62,076 bases of DNA from Candidatus Bathyarchaeota archaeon (GCA_020346605.1 CP070784.1:646555-708630), one strand, 5' to 3'. Shown: positions 26,169 to 35,735, numbered from the stretch's first letter. The notes: generated from the letters alone by a model not told the origin. Numbers and translations: made by a program.

Positions 26169-27458
26169 CTATATGCGATATTTTTCGTTTATTTTGTAAA
26201 AGCTCTTATTTTCGACCTTCTCCTCGACGAGTATACCCTCATTGGTCATCCTGCGAAGTAGCCGCCATGCGCTTGAGCGGGGGATGTCGAATCGCTCCCT
26301 CACCTCGTTGGCGAAGGCCTCCCCGCCACGCTCAGCTATGAACCTTATTACTTCCCTTTCGTCGAGCCTGAGCGAGGTGTTCTCCCGGAAGATCTTCTCC
26401 AGATCAATCACACGCACTTCATGGGAAGGCCTTTCGACCTCCTTTTCCAGGCCTGTGGGAAACTTCAGTCTCCCCTTCGAATAGAGATAATAGACAGACA
26501 TCGCCGTTGTTGCTATTACGACCACCCCTGCATACAGGAGAGTGTTTGTGCCTCTGGGCTTTTCAGTATCTCCTGCTTCCTGATAGACCTGAGAGGCGAG
26601 GTTGAACGCCTCAGTGTACAGGCCTTCGGAGTAGTAGTCTTTCGCGGTCTGAAGCCTGACCTCGACTTCGCTCAGCCCCAAGGTCCGCCCGTCATCGCGG
26701 GCTTCTTCCAAGGCGTTTTCCGCGGATTCGATCATCTCAGAGGCCAAGGAGGCTTTCTCAGAGATCGTCTCCGCCCTCGCCCTAGCAAAGGTAGCCAGCT
26801 GTTTCGACTCAAGATATTGGTCACTTTCGAAGGCATCCTGTGCCTGTTCGAGGAGGGCTTCGGCCTCGACGACGATGATTCCCTGCGCTCCGACTTGCGC
26901 GATGTAGCTCTCTGCGTCCCTCAGCTCCGCCACCGCCTCCTCCATGATGTCTGGCAGGTTGATGATGTAGAAAAGCGATATTTCCCCCGCGTTCATTGTG
27001 ACGTACTGCCTCCCCTCGACGGTCCTCAGGTCCGTCGGTATGTCGCTGATGTCAAATATGATCGCCCCGAGAGGCAGCCTTATCGTTGAAAGTATCGGCG
27101 CGGAAACGTTGAATGTCCATATCAGCTCTGACTTAGCCGTCAGGCTCGAGGTCCGGTATGTGATGTTAATATCTGTTGATCCGAGTGTGTCGACACTGAT
27201 CCCTGATGGAGTGGGCGAGGAGTCGAGGAAAAGGCCTTCGTCGTCTTGGATAACAAGGTTGTCAATTTGTTTGCCAAAGAGAGGGATCTCGATCGTCACC
27301 ATAGTGGGATCTGTCTCCAGAACGTACACCACCTCCGTCACCCCGTTACTGTAAACGTTGAAGAAGAGATTGAGGGGTGTATAGTACTCTTCAGCCAGAG
27401 CACAGGGAGTGGGAAGAAACATCAGGAAGAACAGCAACGAAGATACGACCTTTCGCAT
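26169..27458 (-). CDS. Membrane-tethered winged-helix regulator
   Basis: This 429-residue protein has a signal peptide (about 1-22). An extracellular beta-rich domain (about 25-165) and a helical stalk (about 170-295) follow. One membrane helix lies at about 305-325 (TLLYAGVVVIATTAMSVYYLY), and the cytoplasmic winged helix at about 365-429 (RDEREVIRFIAERGG-like start, then VRERFDIPRSSAWRLLRRM). The fold order places a sensor outside and DNA binding inside, a one-component transmembrane regulator. Such proteins occur in Bathyarchaeia and other TACK archaea. The target gene is unknown; the coiled-coil gene downstream is a candidate. Confidence 0.75.
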   Translation of the reverse strand: MRKVVSSLLFFLMFLPTPCALAEEYYTPLNLFFNVYSNGVTEVVYVLETDPTMVTIEIPLFGKQIDNLVIQDDEGLFLDSSPTPSGISVDTLGSTDINITYRTSSLTAKSELIWTFNVSAPILSTIRLPLGAIIFDISDIPTDLRTVEGRQYVTMNAGEISLFYIINLPDIMEEAVAELRDAESYIAQVGAQGIIVVEAEALLEQAQDAFESDQYLESKQLATFARARAETISEKASLASEMIESAENALEEARDDGRTLGLSEVEVRLQTAKDYYSEGLYTEAFNLASQVYQEAGDTEKPRGTNTLLYAGVVVIATTAMSVYYLYSKGRLKFPTGLEKEVERPSHEVRVIDLEKIFRENTSLRLDEREVIRFIAERGGEAFANEVRERFDIPRSSAWRLLRRMTNEGILVEEKVENKSFYKINEKYRI

Positions 27459-27683
27459 TCAGCCACCCTCCGGTTCTACTATGGGGAGTATCCTTCCTTT
27501 CATATCTTTAAGGACATATATATCAGAATCATTACGTCACGACTTGGATACCAATTAAATAATAGTCCTCTTCTAGGAGCCTGCAAAAAGAAGTGGGATC
27601 AGGGACCACGCGAATAAAATCGCATCTCGTACACGCCACACCACCACAAACAAGATAAGAACTGCGTAACTCCTAGGACAACC
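27459..27683. promoter_or_regulatory. Divergent promoter spacer
   Basis: The 225-bp gap separates the membrane-tethered regulator (minus) and an MFS gene (plus). CATATCTTTAAGGACATATATATC (27500-27523) offers TATA-like elements toward the minus gene, and AATTAAATAATAG (27553-27565) toward the plus gene. No RNA gene or repeat is seen. Confidence 0.35.
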
Positions 27684-28847
27684 ATGCCAGAAGAAGACAT
27701 GAGGAACGTCTACACCCTGGGCTTCGTGAGCTTCTTCACCGACGTCTCCAGCGAGATGGTGTTCAGCGTCCTCCCAGTCTTCATCCTGAGCCTGCCTGGA
27801 AGCAGCATCGCCACACTGGGCATCATCGAAGGCACCGCCGAGGCACTTAGCTACATTCTCAGGGCCGTCTCTGGCCTCGTCAGCGACAAGTTCCAGAGCA
27901 GGAAGCCCTTGATCCTCCTGGGTTACGCAGTTTCCAACGTGGCCAAGCCCTTCTTCGCCATGGCCTCCACCGTTACGGACGCCCTGTTCATCCGCGTCGC
28001 AGACCGAGTGGGGAAAGGCATAAGGACAGCCCCAAGGGACGCCCTGATCAGCGACTCCGTCTCCGGCAATCACAGGGGCGAGGCCTTCGGACTCCACAGG
28101 ACGCTGGATCAGACCGGTGCCATCCTGGGTCCCCTCATAGCCACGGCGGTGATGGTCTACCTGGGATGGACCATGACGGAAGTTTTCTGGCTCAGCCTTC
28201 TCCCCGGCACTGTGGCCTTGCTGATTATACTTTTCGGTGTCAGAGAGATCGTTGGAGGAGACGGCGGTGAGTTTAGATTTCTGTCGGGGATCAGGGAAGC
28301 CCTTTCCGGACGTTTCATCTGGCTGCTAGTCATCGTCGCCCTGTTCTCGCTGGGCGCCTTCAACTTCAGCTTCGTGCTGCTTAACGCCCGTCAGATGGGA
28401 GTCGAAGACGCCCTGATCCCCGTGGTCTACGCCGTTCTCAACGTGACCCACACGATTGTGGCGATACCTGTAGGCAGGCTGGCTGACAGGATCGGAAAAG
28501 AGAAAGCCCTCGTCATCGGCTACATCATATTCGCGGTCACGGCCCTACTGCTATACATCACGCCAAGCTCCGTACCCGCCGCTTTCTTGATCGCTGCTGT
28601 CTTCGGCGTCTACATGGGCGTCGTGGAGACGGTGCAGCGAGCCCTAATACCGGGCTATGTGGACTCTAGCCTAAGGGGCACGGCGTACGGGATCTATTAC
28701 CTCGTGATAGGATCAGCATTCCTAGTCGCGAACTCGCTCGTCGGCAGTCTCTGGCAGACGATGGGGCTCTGGGCTTCAAGCGTATACAGCGGTTCACTAG
28801 CGTCGCTCGCTGTCATCGGACTACTTTACTTCACGAAAGGACGTTAG
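27684..28847 (+). CDS. MFS transporter
   Basis: This 387-residue protein has about 12 membrane helices and the major facilitator pattern: a loop 2-3 motif (SDKFQSRKPLILLGY), RVADRVGKGIRTAPRDALIS in the first half, and a repeated GRLADRIGKEKALVIGY in the second. The motif GKGIRTAPRDALI marks the tetracycline/multidrug-type exporter subgroup common in archaea. The substrate is unknown. It ends 4 bp inside the convergent TPR gene. Confidence 0.85.
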   Translation: MPEEDMRNVYTLGFVSFFTDVSSEMVFSVLPVFILSLPGSSIATLGIIEGTAEALSYILRAVSGLVSDKFQSRKPLILLGYAVSNVAKPFFAMASTVTDALFIRVADRVGKGIRTAPRDALISDSVSGNHRGEAFGLHRTLDQTGAILGPLIATAVMVYLGWTMTEVFWLSLLPGTVALLIILFGVREIVGGDGGEFRFLSGIREALSGRFIWLLVIVALFSLGAFNFSFVLLNARQMGVEDALIPVVYAVLNVTHTIVAIPVGRLADRIGKEKALVIGYIIFAVTALLLYITPSSVPAAFLIAAVFGVYMGVVETVQRALIPGYVDSSLRGTAYGIYYLVIGSAFLVANSLVGSLWQTMGLWASSVYSGSLASLAVIGLLYFTKGR

Positions 28848-29773
28848 GCGGCTCTATTTACTCCGGTCGACAAAGATTTCAAAGACGCCATGGACATCCG
28901 TTTCAGGTCCGCCTCGGCAGCGATGAAACCGAAAGCCGCCCATCCCCCTGTGGACAGGATCTCCCTGAGGACAATCTTAGCCTTATCCTCCTCACCGTTG
29001 TAGAGGAACCAGTTTGCTACGCCGTAGCCCGTGGTCACCAGCCCGAGTGCGCCCATCCCCCTGGCCTCCTCCAGCAGGGTGTTTGGCTCCTTCTCTCCCT
29101 TGTACATCAGGAGGCAGTCGTGGTAGTTCTGGTTCTCGATGATATCCATGTCTGAGGCTATAGAGGCCATAAGCTCCTCTGCCTCGTCATTCCTCCCGAG
29201 ACGGCGCAGAGTCATGTAGAGCCAGTGCGCCATGGCAACCACCTTGTCCGGTATCTCGGAGACGTCCATGCATGCTTTGTAGGCCCTGAGGGCGTCCTCG
29301 AACCTTCCGGAGAGGTAGTAGGCAAGCCCAAGGTGGTACCAGATGTTGAAGTGGAGGCTGCTGACGGGGATGTTCCTGGGGTTGGGCATCCCGTCGGGCT
29401 CAACCTCGTCGGGCTTTCCCTCGATGAGTGTGACGGCTTTCTCGAAGTCGTCTATAGCGAGATCGAGGCGTCTTAGCGTTATGAAGCGGTGCCCCCTGTG
29501 CCTGTAGAATCTGGGGTCTCTGGGATGCTTCTCCAGTCCGGTTGAGAAGATCGTGGCCGCCTCCAGATAGCGCCCGAGGTACGCAGTGCGGCGCCCCAAC
29601 CAGATGATTGCATCTGGATCTTCAGGATTCTCCTCGTAGTCCTTCAAGACCTCCTTGTACAGGGCCTTCTGTCTCTCAAGGGTCTCAGGCCTCATGGGGA
29701 CTCGATATAGCGGCTCTCCGAAGAGGGAGAACGCCTCCGGGGCCTCTGGGAGTTTTATGTCGTCCAAAGTCAT
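28844..29773 (-). CDS. TPR-repeat protein
   Basis: The frame extends to 29827, but the internal ATG at 29773 (MTLDDIKLPEAPEA) is the more likely start, giving 309 residues. It holds several tetratricopeptide repeats, for example DPDAIIWLGRRTAYLGRYLEA, DPRFYRHRGHRFITLRRLDL and NIWYHLGLAYYLSGRFEDAL, in about residues 45-240. TPR solenoids bind other proteins; no enzymatic motif is present. It is convergent with the MFS gene and divergent from the pur operon. Confidence 0.75.
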   Translation of the reverse strand: MTLDDIKLPEAPEAFSLFGEPLYRVPMRPETLERQKALYKEVLKDYEENPEDPDAIIWLGRRTAYLGRYLEAATIFSTGLEKHPRDPRFYRHRGHRFITLRRLDLAIDDFEKAVTLIEGKPDEVEPDGMPNPRNIPVSSLHFNIWYHLGLAYYLSGRFEDALRAYKACMDVSEIPDKVVAMAHWLYMTLRRLGRNDEAEELMASIASDMDIIENQNYHDCLLMYKGEKEPNTLLEEARGMGALGLVTTGYGVANWFLYNGEEDKAKIVLREILSTGGWAAFGFIAAEADLKRMSMASLKSLSTGVNRAA

Positions 29774-29849
29774 CGCCTGTTCTTCCTGCGCAATGGAACG
29801 TAAAAGGGTTTGGAAATGAAACCTCATTCTAGGACATCGATGGACTTCC

Positions 29850-30003
29850 CGATCGGGCGCAGAGCTGAAATATTTAATAAATATGTTAAGTATTACAGGA
29901 ATATATTATAAATATTGACTGATGTATACATAATCATGTTTGTCTGCATCTCCCCAACAGCGTTAAATGAGAGGAGCAGTAGAAAAACTGAGAGGTCCAC
30001 AAT
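29850..30003 (+). promoter_or_regulatory. Promoter of pur operon
   Basis: This spacer is very AT-rich between 29868 and 29935 (AATATTTAATAAATATG, TATATTATAAATATTG). TATA-like elements face the purS gene, with purine-rich GAGAGG ahead of the ATG at 30004. The leader appears 50 nt or longer. No riboswitch-like structure was recognised. Confidence 0.4.
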
Positions 30004-30255
30004 ATGAAGTATAGCGCCACGGTCTACGTCAGCCTTAAGAAGGGCTACTCAGACCCCGAGGGAGAGACAACAACCAACGCCCTCCAGGGTTTGGGCTACA
30101 GGGTCACAGAGGTGCGATCCAGCAAGGCCTACGAAGTCACTCTAGAAGCGGACAACAGAGAGGAGGCCGAGGCTGCCGTCGACGAGATGTGCCGGAGGCT
30201 GCTCACGAATCCCACTAAGGACGACTACAGTTTCGAGATAAGGGAAGCAAGATGA
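30004..30255 (+). CDS. purS: Phosphoribosylformylglycinamidine synthase subunit PurS
   Basis: This 83-residue protein matches PurS: YSATVYVSLKKGYSDPEGETTTNALQGLGY, typical of the small dimeric subunit. It bridges PurL and PurQ in the ATP-dependent conversion of FGAR to FGAM in purine synthesis. Its TGA overlaps the ATG of purL (ATGA at 30252), so translation is coupled. Length is typical. Confidence 0.95.
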   Translation: MKYSATVYVSLKKGYSDPEGETTTNALQGLGYRVTEVRSSKAYEVTLEADNREEAEAAVDEMCRRLLTNPTKDDYSFEIREAR

Positions 30256-32624
30256 GCCGCATAGAGAGGAGCAGCCATCCCTTCGAGCATCACACCGTCG
30301 ATCTGCTCAACGCCTCAGACGATGACCTCAGGGAGATCGCCGACACCCTGGGGCTGGGGCTCGCACTCCAGGAGCTCCGCTACATTAGCGACCACTATAT
30401 TATCCAGGAGCGTAAGGCCACCGACGTAGAGCTCCAGACCTTCGACCAGACTCTGAGCGAGCACTGTAGCCACAAGACCTTCGGGGGCATCATCCACACA
30501 CCGGAAGGGACCGTCACCGGCCTCCTCAAGACCTACCTGAGGAGCCTCATTGACGAGTTGAAGCCAGAGTGGTGTTATAGCGTCTTCGAGGACAACGCGG
30601 GCATCGTCGACTTGACCGACGACGTGGGCATCGCCATTAAGGTTGAGACGCACAACCATCCTTCAGCCATAGAGCCCTTTGGCGGGGCAGCCACAGGTCT
30701 AGGCGGCGTGATTCGGGATGTCCTCGGCGTCTGGGCGAATCCGATCGCCTGCACAGACGTACTATGCTTCGGGCCCCTCGATTATGATTATGAAAGACTC
30801 CCGGAGGGAGTGAAGCACCCCAGCTACCTCTTCAGCGGCGTCGTGGACGGAATAGGAAGCTACGGTAACAGCATCGGCATCCCAACCGTGAACGGAGCCA
30901 CCGTGTTCCACGAGGACTACACCGGTAACGTCGTTGTCTACGCCGGTTGCGTCGGCGTCCTCCGTAAGGACCAGTACATCAGGGACGTAAAGCCGGGGGA
31001 CAAAGTGGTCCTGGTCGGCGGCCGCACGGGCAGGGACGGAATACACGGCGTCACATTCGCCTCGGCAGAGCTCACAGAGGAGTCTGAGCAGATCTCCAGG
31101 CCAGCAGTCCAGATCGCAAATCCCATCGAGGAGGAGAAGATCAAGCGCGCCATCAAGGAAGTGAGCGAGAGGAGACTCGGTTCGGGTATCACAGACATAG
31201 GTGGTGGGGGGCTGAGCTGCGGCGTCTGCGAGACGGCGGAACGTTACGGCCTGGGCGTCGAGGTCCATCTGGACAGGGTGCCCCTCAAGGCCACTGACAT
31301 GGCTCCATGGGAGATCTGGATCTCCGAGTCCCAAGAAAGGATGCTCCTCGCCGTTCCGTCGAAGAACCTTGAGGAAGTACTTGGCATCTTCGAGGACGAG
31401 CAGGTGGAGACCACCGTTCTTGGCAGCTACACGGAGACTGGCAATGCCAACCTATACTTCAGAGACATCCTGATCGCTCAGTTGGACTTGGAGAAGCTGT
31501 TCAACCCACCAAGGATCGAGCGAACAACAAACTGGGTGCCCCCTGAACTGGATGAGCCCATGATCTCAAGGCCAGAGAATCTGGGTGCGGTCCTGCTGAA
31601 GCTCCTCACCTCATATAACGTGGCCAGCAAGGAGAAGGTGGTCCGGCGCTACGACCAGGAGGTGAAGGGCCAGACGGTGGTGAAGCCCCTCCAAGGCTGG
31701 AACGCCGGGCCCAACGACGCAGCGGTCCTGAAGCCCCTCGACGACAGCTGGAGGGGAATAGCGATCTCTAGCGGGATCAATCCAAGGTACGGAAAGATCG
31801 ACCCCTACTGGCTGGCGGCCTCGGTGATAGACGAGGCAGTTAGGAACAACGTCTCCGTGGGGGGTAGGCGGATCTCTCTGTTAGACAACTTCACGTGGGG
31901 CAACCCCGAGTACGAAGACCGCCTCGGGGGCCTTGTGCGCGCCTGCAGGGCCTGCCACGACGTAGGTAAGGCGTACGGTACACCCTTCGTCTCAGGCAAG
32001 GACAGCCTCTACAACGAGTCCCCTCTGGGACCTGTGTCGCCAACATTGCTTATCACGGCGCTGGGGATCGTCCCCGACATCCGAAGAGCAGTGACCATGG
32101 ACCTCAAGGAAGCTGGGAACGCCGTCTACCTCATCGGTGAGACCAAGCCGGAGCTCGGCGGCTCGGAGTACTATCACCTCCATTGTGAGCTCGGGGCATC
32201 GGTCCCCAAGCTGGAGCCCGAGTTGAACATCGCCGCCTACAGAAGGCTGAACAAGGCGATGGACTCGGGCTACGTCAGGGCGTGCCACGACCTCTCGGAG
32301 GGGGGGTTGGGTGTCTCCGCCGCCGAGATGGCCTTCACAGGAGACCTTGGGATGGATCTGGATCTATCCAGCGTCCCGACGTCAGAGGCGATGAGGGACG
32401 ACTTCGTTCTCTTCTCCGAGTCCAACGGCCGTCTCCTCGTCGAGGTCCCACCTAGTCATCCACAAGCCTTCGAAGCCGTCATGGAAGGCTCGACCTTCGC
32501 AAAGGTTGGAGTAGTTACATCTGAGGGAAAGTTGACAATAAGGAAAGGAGGAGAAACTCTCGTGGATCTTAGAGTGGATGAACTGATTGGGGCCTGGAAG
32601 ACGCCCCTGGAGGCTCCACGATGA
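30252..32624 (+). CDS. purL: Phosphoribosylformylglycinamidine synthase subunit PurL
   Basis: This 790-residue protein is the small-type PurL: SEHCSHKTFGGII near residue 75, GGAATGLGGVIRDVLGVWANPIA, VGGRTGRDGIHGVTFAS and the C-terminal ACHDLSEGGLGVSAAEMAF. It catalyses the ATP-dependent amidation of FGAR, receiving ammonia from PurQ. It is longer than the roughly 740 residues of bacterial PurL, with extra residues spread in loops. It overlaps purS and purQ by 4 bp each. Confidence 0.95.
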   Translation: MSRIERSSHPFEHHTVDLLNASDDDLREIADTLGLGLALQELRYISDHYIIQERKATDVELQTFDQTLSEHCSHKTFGGIIHTPEGTVTGLLKTYLRSLIDELKPEWCYSVFEDNAGIVDLTDDVGIAIKVETHNHPSAIEPFGGAATGLGGVIRDVLGVWANPIACTDVLCFGPLDYDYERLPEGVKHPSYLFSGVVDGIGSYGNSIGIPTVNGATVFHEDYTGNVVVYAGCVGVLRKDQYIRDVKPGDKVVLVGGRTGRDGIHGVTFASAELTEESEQISRPAVQIANPIEEEKIKRAIKEVSERRLGSGITDIGGGGLSCGVCETAERYGLGVEVHLDRVPLKATDMAPWEIWISESQERMLLAVPSKNLEEVLGIFEDEQVETTVLGSYTETGNANLYFRDILIAQLDLEKLFNPPRIERTTNWVPPELDEPMISRPENLGAVLLKLLTSYNVASKEKVVRRYDQEVKGQTVVKPLQGWNAGPNDAAVLKPLDDSWRGIAISSGINPRYGKIDPYWLAASVIDEAVRNNVSVGGRRISLLDNFTWGNPEYEDRLGGLVRACRACHDVGKAYGTPFVSGKDSLYNESPLGPVSPTLLITALGIVPDIRRAVTMDLKEAGNAVYLIGETKPELGGSEYYHLHCELGASVPKLEPELNIAAYRRLNKAMDSGYVRACHDLSEGGLGVSAAEMAFTGDLGMDLDLSSVPTSEAMRDDFVLFSESNGRLLVEVPPSHPQAFEAVMEGSTFAKVGVVTSEGKLTIRKGGETLVDLRVDELIGAWKTPLEAPR

Positions 32625-33433
32625 AGCGGGAGGAGATAAGGGTCCTCCTCATGAGGGCGCCGGGGACCAACTGCGACCTGGAGACGGTGCGGGCTTTCCG
32701 GGACCTGGGCGTACTGGTGGACCTTGTACACTCCCAGAGGGTCTTCAAGGAGAAGGGCCTGCTCGACTACGACGTCCTGGTCCTCCCCGGTGGCTTCAGC
32801 TACGGGGACTACGTCCGCAGCGGCGCCGTCTGGGCCAAGGAGATGGAGTACCGCATGGGCAGGGAGCTGCTGGAGTTCGTCGAAACCGGGCGACCGGTCA
32901 TAGGAATCTGTAACGGGTTCCAGGTCCTCGTGGAGACAGGGTTCCTCCCCGGATTCGATGGGCGCTCGGAGACGCCCGAGGCCGCACTGGCGAACAGCTC
33001 CCATGGCTATCAGAACAGGTGGATCAGGATGAAGAACGTGGGCGGAGGCACGTGTGCCATGCTTAGAGATGTGCCCCACGACCACGTCATCGCGTGCCCT
33101 GTTGCCCACGGCGAGGGGAGGTTCGTTCTACCCGACCCACAGGAGAAGTATCTCCAGAGGCTCTACGACAACGACCAGATAGTCTGGAGGTACGTGAAAG
33201 GAGATGGCTCCTTCGCCGACGGTGAGTGGTGGGATAATCCTAACGGCGCGTTCCACGACATCGCCGGGATCTGCAACCTAGAGGGGAACGTCCTGGGGCT
33301 GATGCCCCACCCGGAGAGGGCGTACTTCGGCTACCTGATGCCAGAGTGGACGAAGCACGGGAGGCCTGAGAAGTACGGTGACGGCAGGATCTTCTTCGAG
33401 TCCATAGTGAAATACGTCGAGGCTAGGTTCTAG
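32621..33433 (+). CDS. purQ: Phosphoribosylformylglycinamidine synthase subunit PurQ
   Basis: This 270-residue glutamine amidotransferase has the class I triad: Cys in [14 protein letters not shown], His and Glu in [11 protein letters not shown]. It supplies ammonia to PurL. It overlaps purL by 4 bp and overlaps the end of the convergent purE by 11 bp. Archaeal PurQ is usually 220-270 residues, so the size is normal. Confidence 0.95.
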   Translation: MKREEIRVLLMRAPGTNCDLETVRAFRDLGVLVDLVHSQRVFKEKGLLDYDVLVLPGGFSYGDYVRSGAVWAKEMEYRMGRELLEFVETGRPVIGICNGFQVLVETGFLPGFDGRSETPEAALANSSHGYQNRWIRMKNVGGGTCAMLRDVPHDHVIACPVAHGEGRFVLPDPQEKYLQRLYDNDQIVWRYVKGDGSFADGEWWDNPNGAFHDIAGICNLEGNVLGLMPHPERAYFGYLMPEWTKHGRPEKYGDGRIFFESIVKYVEARF

Positions 33434-33866
33434 CCCGTCTCCTCTCCCTGTATTCCACCAGCTTCTTCCTCAGCCCTTCGTCGTTGAGGGCGAGGACCTC
33501 TGCCGCCAGCAGGGCAGCGTTCCTGGAGTTGTCCACCCCCACACAGGCGACCGGGACCCCCGTTGGCATCTGGACCATGGAGAGCAGGGAGTCTAGGCCG
33601 CCGAGCTTGACCTCCTTGGGGACGCCGATGACCGGCTTGAGTGTGTGGGCCGCGATGAATCCGGGGAGCGCGGCGGACAGGCCGGCCACGGCGATGAATA
33701 CGGAGGAGTCCGAGAATTCGACGTACTCTTTCAGAGCCTGGGGGTCCCTGTGCGCCGAGTAGACCACTAGTTCGTGGTCGACACCGAGGTCCTTTAGGGT
33801 CGCCACGGCCTTCTCACCCAGCTCCATATCCGACTCGCTCCCGATGACGATAGAAATACTAACCAT
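33423..33866 (-). CDS. purE: 5-(carboxyamino)imidazole ribonucleotide mutase PurE
   Basis: This 147-residue protein has the PurE hallmarks [13 protein letters not shown] and [14 protein letters not shown], plus [23 protein letters not shown]. It moves the carboxyl group in the AIR to CAIR step. No purK is seen here. The chain is slightly shorter than bacterial PurE. It is convergent with purQ. A TATA-like TATTTATCG sits about 45 bp upstream. Confidence 0.93.
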   Translation of the reverse strand: MVSISIVIGSESDMELGEKAVATLKDLGVDHELVVYSAHRDPQALKEYVEFSDSSVFIAVAGLSAALPGFIAAHTLKPVIGVPKEVKLGGLDSLLSMVQMPTGVPVACVGVDNSRNAALLAAEVLALNDEGLRKKLVEYRERRRART

Positions 33867-33924
33867 TACCAGTGACTCCCGACGTGAATTGTCGATACTA
33901 ACTAATACGATAAATAATTAAGCT

Positions 33925-34230
33925 ATGTGGATCACTCCTCGAGGCATCTTGTCGGCGAAAAGCTTCCCGGAGGGCTTTCTATGGGGCACCACCACATCGG
34001 CCTTCCAAGTCGAGATAGGGAGGGGCAACCCCAGCGCGCTCTCTCTCCATCGATTGGAGCAGGATATTCCCCCGATCGACGGAGAGCGCTGAGGTGGCCG
34101 TGGACGCGAAGGGTTCAGGAACGTCTCCGGCGTCGACGTAGGCGAGGGAACCTTGCGAGGCCTCGGGGAGATGGCGGACACCGAGGCCGTTCAGAGGTAC
34201 AGGGAGATAGCGGCGAGAAACGAGTTCTGA
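33925..34230 (+). pseudogene. Glycoside hydrolase family 1 relic
   Basis: From ATG 33925 the frame reads SFPEGFLWGTTTSAFQVEIG, and FLWGTTTSAFQVEIG fits the GH1 N-terminal signature at every position. The frame meets TGA at 34090-34092. It continues in the same frame to a second TGA at 34228-34230, ending AVQRYREIAARNEF, which resembles a GH1 C-terminus. An intact enzyme has about 480 residues; only about 100 remain. The middle, with both catalytic glutamates, is gone. This is a deletion relic of a beta-glycosidase, with no function expected. Confidence 0.75.
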
Positions 34231-34264
34231 TGCGGGGATGTGCTTCACGCAATCGTCGACATAC

Positions 34265-35278
34265 TCAAGTGTTGTAGGTGCGGTTTATCGTGAGCTCGGC
34301 GATGTCCGCCGCGTAATGGCTTATTTTCCTGATGCTCTCCCTTATCAGGACTATGTTGGATATCGATGAGAAGTCGCTCAGATCCCCAGAGTGTTGCAGC
34401 GGGGTTATCTTCATGTACAGATCTTCGATCTCCCTCTCGTTGTTTATGATCTTGTTCGTGTCGCTGACGTCCCTCAGTATGAACGACATCACCGACCGGT
34501 CGTAGGAGGAGAACGCGACCCCCGCAACCTCAACGAGGGTCTCAAGCACTTCCTCGGGGATCTCTGTACCGGTTTCTTTGAGCTCGATGAGGCTTTTCGC
34601 AATTATCGCGACGTGATCCGCAATCCTCTCTATCCTGTGCACAAGGGTCTGTATGTCAAGGCAGTCTATGATGTCCAGACCCATCTGGCCGGCCAGCGCG
34701 GGCCTGATGACAGCCAGCCTGATCAGCCTCAGGGTGAGGAACATGAGGCGGTCGACGTCGTTCTCGAGGGAGAGCACGGTCTTGATCAGTTCTATGTTCG
34801 GCTCCTTCAGGGAGCTCAGCACGTCCCTGCACATAGAGTACGTTATCACATGCATCCTCTCGATGCTCGTGCTCACGGACATCTTGGATTCGTCCAGCAA
34901 CGTCTCCAGCACAACGTGACCCGCCTCGGACTCGACGATCATCATGTACAGCTTGCTCGCGATCTCGCGTATTGCATTTTGATGGTCGATGGAGAAGAAA
35001 GACTTGGAAGTCAGCCTGATCGTCGTGTAGCCGTCGAGGAAGCCTGCGATGATGTCTCTTTCAATCGAACTCTTACTCTCGTCGGGTTCAACGAGCAGGT
35101 GAAGCTCCCTTTTCCCTTCATCGAAGCCGGGCGCGGGACTGATGAGTAGGGTCTGGTCTTTCTGGATCTTAACCGAGACGATCTCACCCTTCTCCAGCTT
35201 GTTGGCCGAAACCCAGGGTTTGGGGAGCGTGATCACAAGCGATGCACCGAGTAACATTATCTTCCTCTGGCCAGACAT
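34265..35278 (-). CDS. PhoU-family regulator with SpoVT/AbrB domain
   Basis: This 337-residue protein has an N-terminal SpoVT/AbrB-like swapped-hairpin DNA-binding domain (about 1-50, MLLGASLVITLPKPWVSANKL) fused to two PhoU helical bundles (about 105-215 and 220-335, with LENDVDRLMFLTLRLIRLA and RIERIADHVAIIAKSL). This architecture is typical of archaeal phosphate-uptake regulators. No pst genes lie near it, so a wider regulatory role is possible. The AT-rich upstream spacer has palindromes. Confidence 0.87.
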   Translation of the reverse strand: MSGQRKIMLLGASLVITLPKPWVSANKLEKGEIVSVKIQKDQTLLISPAPGFDEGKRELHLLVEPDESKSSIERDIIAGFLDGYTTIRLTSKSFFSIDHQNAIREIASKLYMMIVESEAGHVVLETLLDESKMSVSTSIERMHVITYSMCRDVLSSLKEPNIELIKTVLSLENDVDRLMFLTLRLIRLAVIRPALAGQMGLDIIDCLDIQTLVHRIERIADHVAIIAKSLIELKETGTEIPEEVLETLVEVAGVAFSSYDRSVMSFILRDVSDTNKIINNEREIEDLYMKITPLQHSGDLSDFSSISNIVLIRESIRKISHYAADIAELTINRTYNT

Positions 35279-35426
35279 TTTCTAAGCCCCTTCTCCTTTA
35301 CTGATATATATATTTCCTTTATCACTTAAAATATATTTAAGCATATATAAATGCATATATATAATATATCAAAAATATCTATATTGCCGTTATTTTCATA
35401 ACCAGAAGAGCGGAGGTCATCAGGGA
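35279..35426. promoter_or_regulatory. AT-rich divergent spacer with palindromes
   Basis: CTTAAA (35325-35330) and TTTAAG (35336-35341) are 6-bp inverted arms around ATATA. The nonamer GCATATATA is repeated at 35341-35349 and 35353-35361. The spacer lies between the phoU-like gene (minus) and the zinc-ribbon gene (plus). It is a good place for autoregulation by the AbrB-type DNA-binding domain. Confidence 0.4.
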
Positions 35427-35669
35427 GTGAGCGGTACTCAAAAGGTCGTGATAACGGGTTGGAACGCCCTCCTGAGGTGCAGAGTCTGCGGGAACGAGCA
35501 GGAATCGAGGGGCTACGGGAGCTGGATGATCGATTCTGCCACGATAAGCCACTGCCCCGTGTGCAACAGGACGACGAACCACGCTATGGTCGGAAGAATA
35601 GCCGAAATGGTAGGATACGAGGAATACAGGTCTCGCCTGCAGAAAACTCCCAAGACAGTTGACGAATGA
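35427..35669 (+). CDS. Small zinc-ribbon protein
   Basis: This 80-residue protein from GTG 35427 has two CxxC knuckles, CRVCGN (about residues 18-23) and HCPVCNRTTNH (about 42-52), forming a zinc ribbon. The rest is basic and ends in a short helical tail. It may bind nucleic acid or a protein partner. No family with known function is recognised. It lies 66 bp upstream of the carbamoylase-type gene. Confidence 0.65.
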   Translation: MSGTQKVVITGWNALLRCRVCGNEQESRGYGSWMIDSATISHCPVCNRTTNHAMVGRIAEMVGYEEYRSRLQKTPKTVDE

Positions 35670-35735
35670 GAAACGTCGCCGCTTGAAGATACTGGACGTC
35701 ATCGTGCGATCACTTGAGATATCGGGAGGAGGAAC

